A stretch of 6,370 nt of DNA, taken from contig CALHUY010000099.1 of assembly GCA_938039295.1 (NCBI GenBank), positions 1 to 6,370 on the forward strand. Direction: 5' to 3'. Every line of letters starts with the position of its first letter. Within the stretch, counting starts at the first letter, position 1. Positions 5,436 through 6,370 of the stretch are shown one piece after another. The DNA comes from an uncultured Solobacterium sp. (lineage in GTDB: Bacteria > Bacillota_I > Bacilli_A > Erysipelotrichales > Erysipelotrichaceae). The notes beneath the pieces are model-generated. The model was not told the DNA's origin and did no database searches. It worked only from the letters and a program-made list of their open reading frames with translations. Position numbers and translations under genes: made by a program.

Positions 5436-6370
5436 TTATTCTCCTTTAATCTGATACTTATCAAAGACATGTAACATCTTTTTCTCACCGGTTATACGAA
5501 CAATCAAACCATCATCGTGATACTTTAAGATATCCATATCTAAGATTGCTTTATATGTATCGAACATGCTTATTTTATCATAGCCTAGTTTACATACAAT
5601 GCTTTCTTCTGCTGGATAAATCGTTTCGATGATTTCTTCCAGTAATCTATCTAAACCTTCTTTGGTATAACAAGAGATGGTTAGTCCATCTACTCTTTCA
5701 GGATGTGCGAGTTTATCTACCTTATTGAACACATGAATCTGTGGTATATCATCCGCATGAATCTCTTTTAATGTTTCTTGGGTGATAGTACTCTTTTCTT
5801 GCCAACTACAATCAGCCACGTCAATCACGTGGATTAATAAATCCGCCTCTCTTGCGGCATCCAAGGTACTCTTGAACGCTTCAATGAGCCCATGTGGTAA
5901 GTCTGATACAAAACCAACCGTATCATACAACAAGAATTTCTTATGCTTACTTTGGACCATACGAACGCTGGTATCCAATGTCGCAAACAACATATCTTGT
6001 TCTAAAACTTCTTGGCCACCAGACTCTTGCATCGAAAGTATTGCGTTCATTAAGGAACTCTTACCGGCATTGGTATAACCAACTAAGGCAACACGTTTCA
6101 ATAATGTCTTTTGACGTCTTCGCTCATCCTGATAACGACGTATCTCTATTTTTCGTAGTTCTTCTTTTAAGTCACTGATTTTCTTTTGGTATCTTGCGGC
6201 GATGATGGATGATCGCATCTCACCAGCACCACGGTTTGTGACTGCACCACCACGTGAACGTTCGTTATCATTATCCGCATGTAGTACACGTGGTAAATCA
6301 TACTGTAAACGTGCTACTTCTGTCTGCAATTTTGCCTGACGACTACGTGCACGCTTAGAAAAAATATCTA
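5436..6370 (-). CDS. hflX: GTPase HflX, 5' end beyond the window
   Basis: HflX is a ribosome-binding GTPase that splits stalled or stress-damaged 70S ribosomes. The frame stays open to the right edge: before the TTG at 6327-6329 it reads DIFSKRARSRQAK, the conserved HflX block ahead of L-Q-x-E-x-A-x-L-Q-Y. That TTG is therefore an internal leucine codon, not the start, and about 110 N-terminal residues are missing from view. Visible parts, in order, are the coiled linker with RGAGE (near 6217-6231), G1 GYTNAGKSS (6054-6080), the G2 threonine in ATLDT, G3 DTVGF (about 5910-5924), G4 NKVD (about 5715-5726) and a short C-terminal domain. Where many HflX have RGPGETQLE this one reads RGAGEMRSS. 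It heads an operon with the M18 aminopeptidase. Confidence 0.95.
   Translation of the reverse strand, partial: DIFSKRARSRQAKLQTEVARLQYDLPRVLHADNDNERSRGGAVTNRGAGEMRSSIIAARYQKKISDLKEELRKIEIRRYQDERRRQKTLLKRVALVGYTNAGKSSLMNAILSMQESGGQEVLEQDMLFATLDTSVRMVQSKHKKFLLYDTVGFVSDLPHGLIEAFKSTLDAAREADLLIHVIDVADCSWQEKSTITQETLKEIHADDIPQIHVFNKVDKLAHPERVDGLTISCYTKEGLDRLLEEIIETIYPAEESIVCKLGYDKISMFDTYKAILDMDILKYHDDGLIVRITGEKKMLHVFDKYQIKGE
5441..5447 (-). promoter_or_regulatory. Ribosome binding site of the aminopeptidase gene inside the end of hflX
   Basis: AAAGGAG on the - strand is formed by the codons for the last residues (I-K-G-E) of HflX, 7 bases before the aminopeptidase ATG. With only 2 bases between the stop and the start, this points to translational coupling and fixes the start. 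Confidence 0.85.

Noticed and set aside
5782..6178. Two overlapping + strand open frames (98 and 94 codons)
   Set aside because: Both are antisense to the HflX GTPase domain, whose G1-G4 motifs are complete; no start signals are seen.

Overview
The window looks like ordinary chromosome of a low-GC, Gram-positive-type bacterium. Spacers are AT-rich, nearly every start has a strong AGGAGG-like Shine-Dalgarno, intrinsic terminators are compact, and the standard genetic code fits throughout. The gene styles (a DhaS-like TetR regulator, an ApeA-type M18 aminopeptidase and an HflX with an RGAGE linker) suggest Firmicutes, possibly the Erysipelotrichaceae (Solobacterium or Bulleidia-like). That placement is an impression from protein style, not a demonstrated assignment.

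Left part (1-1035). The last 44 residues of a protein, probably the end of the PDZ domain of an HtrA-type serine protease, run in from the left on the + strand and end at a strong terminator. A short spacer with an 11-bp tandem repeat and a second hairpin follows. A serine tRNA (anticodon GGA, CCA encoded) lies on the - strand. Next is a + strand TetR-family regulator. It converges on the next operon and shares a hairpin terminator with it.

Middle part (1036-3592), - strand. One promoter (TTGAAT, 18 bp, TATAAT) drives three tightly coupled genes. They are a tandem-duplicated histidine phosphatase with two complete active sites, a single-domain rhodanese whose ATG overlaps the phosphatase stop (TAATG), and a PfkB-family sugar or nucleoside kinase 10 bp further on. 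A phosphatase, a sulfurtransferase and a kinase made together suggest a small metabolic or metabolite-handling unit whose substrate cannot be read from the sequence.

Right part (3607-6370), - strand. The ribosome-associated GTPase gene hflX enters from the right edge without its 5' end. It is coupled to an M18 aminopeptidase gene whose ribosome binding site lies inside the last codons of hflX. An unrecognised 131-residue protein follows 22 bp later, and then a clear terminator. This looks like a housekeeping operon for translation recovery and peptide turnover.

There are no mobile elements, CRISPR arrays or obvious new systems. The points most worth a second look are the double-headed phosphatase and its operon partners, the unknown protein after the aminopeptidase, and the tandem repeat beside the tRNA.
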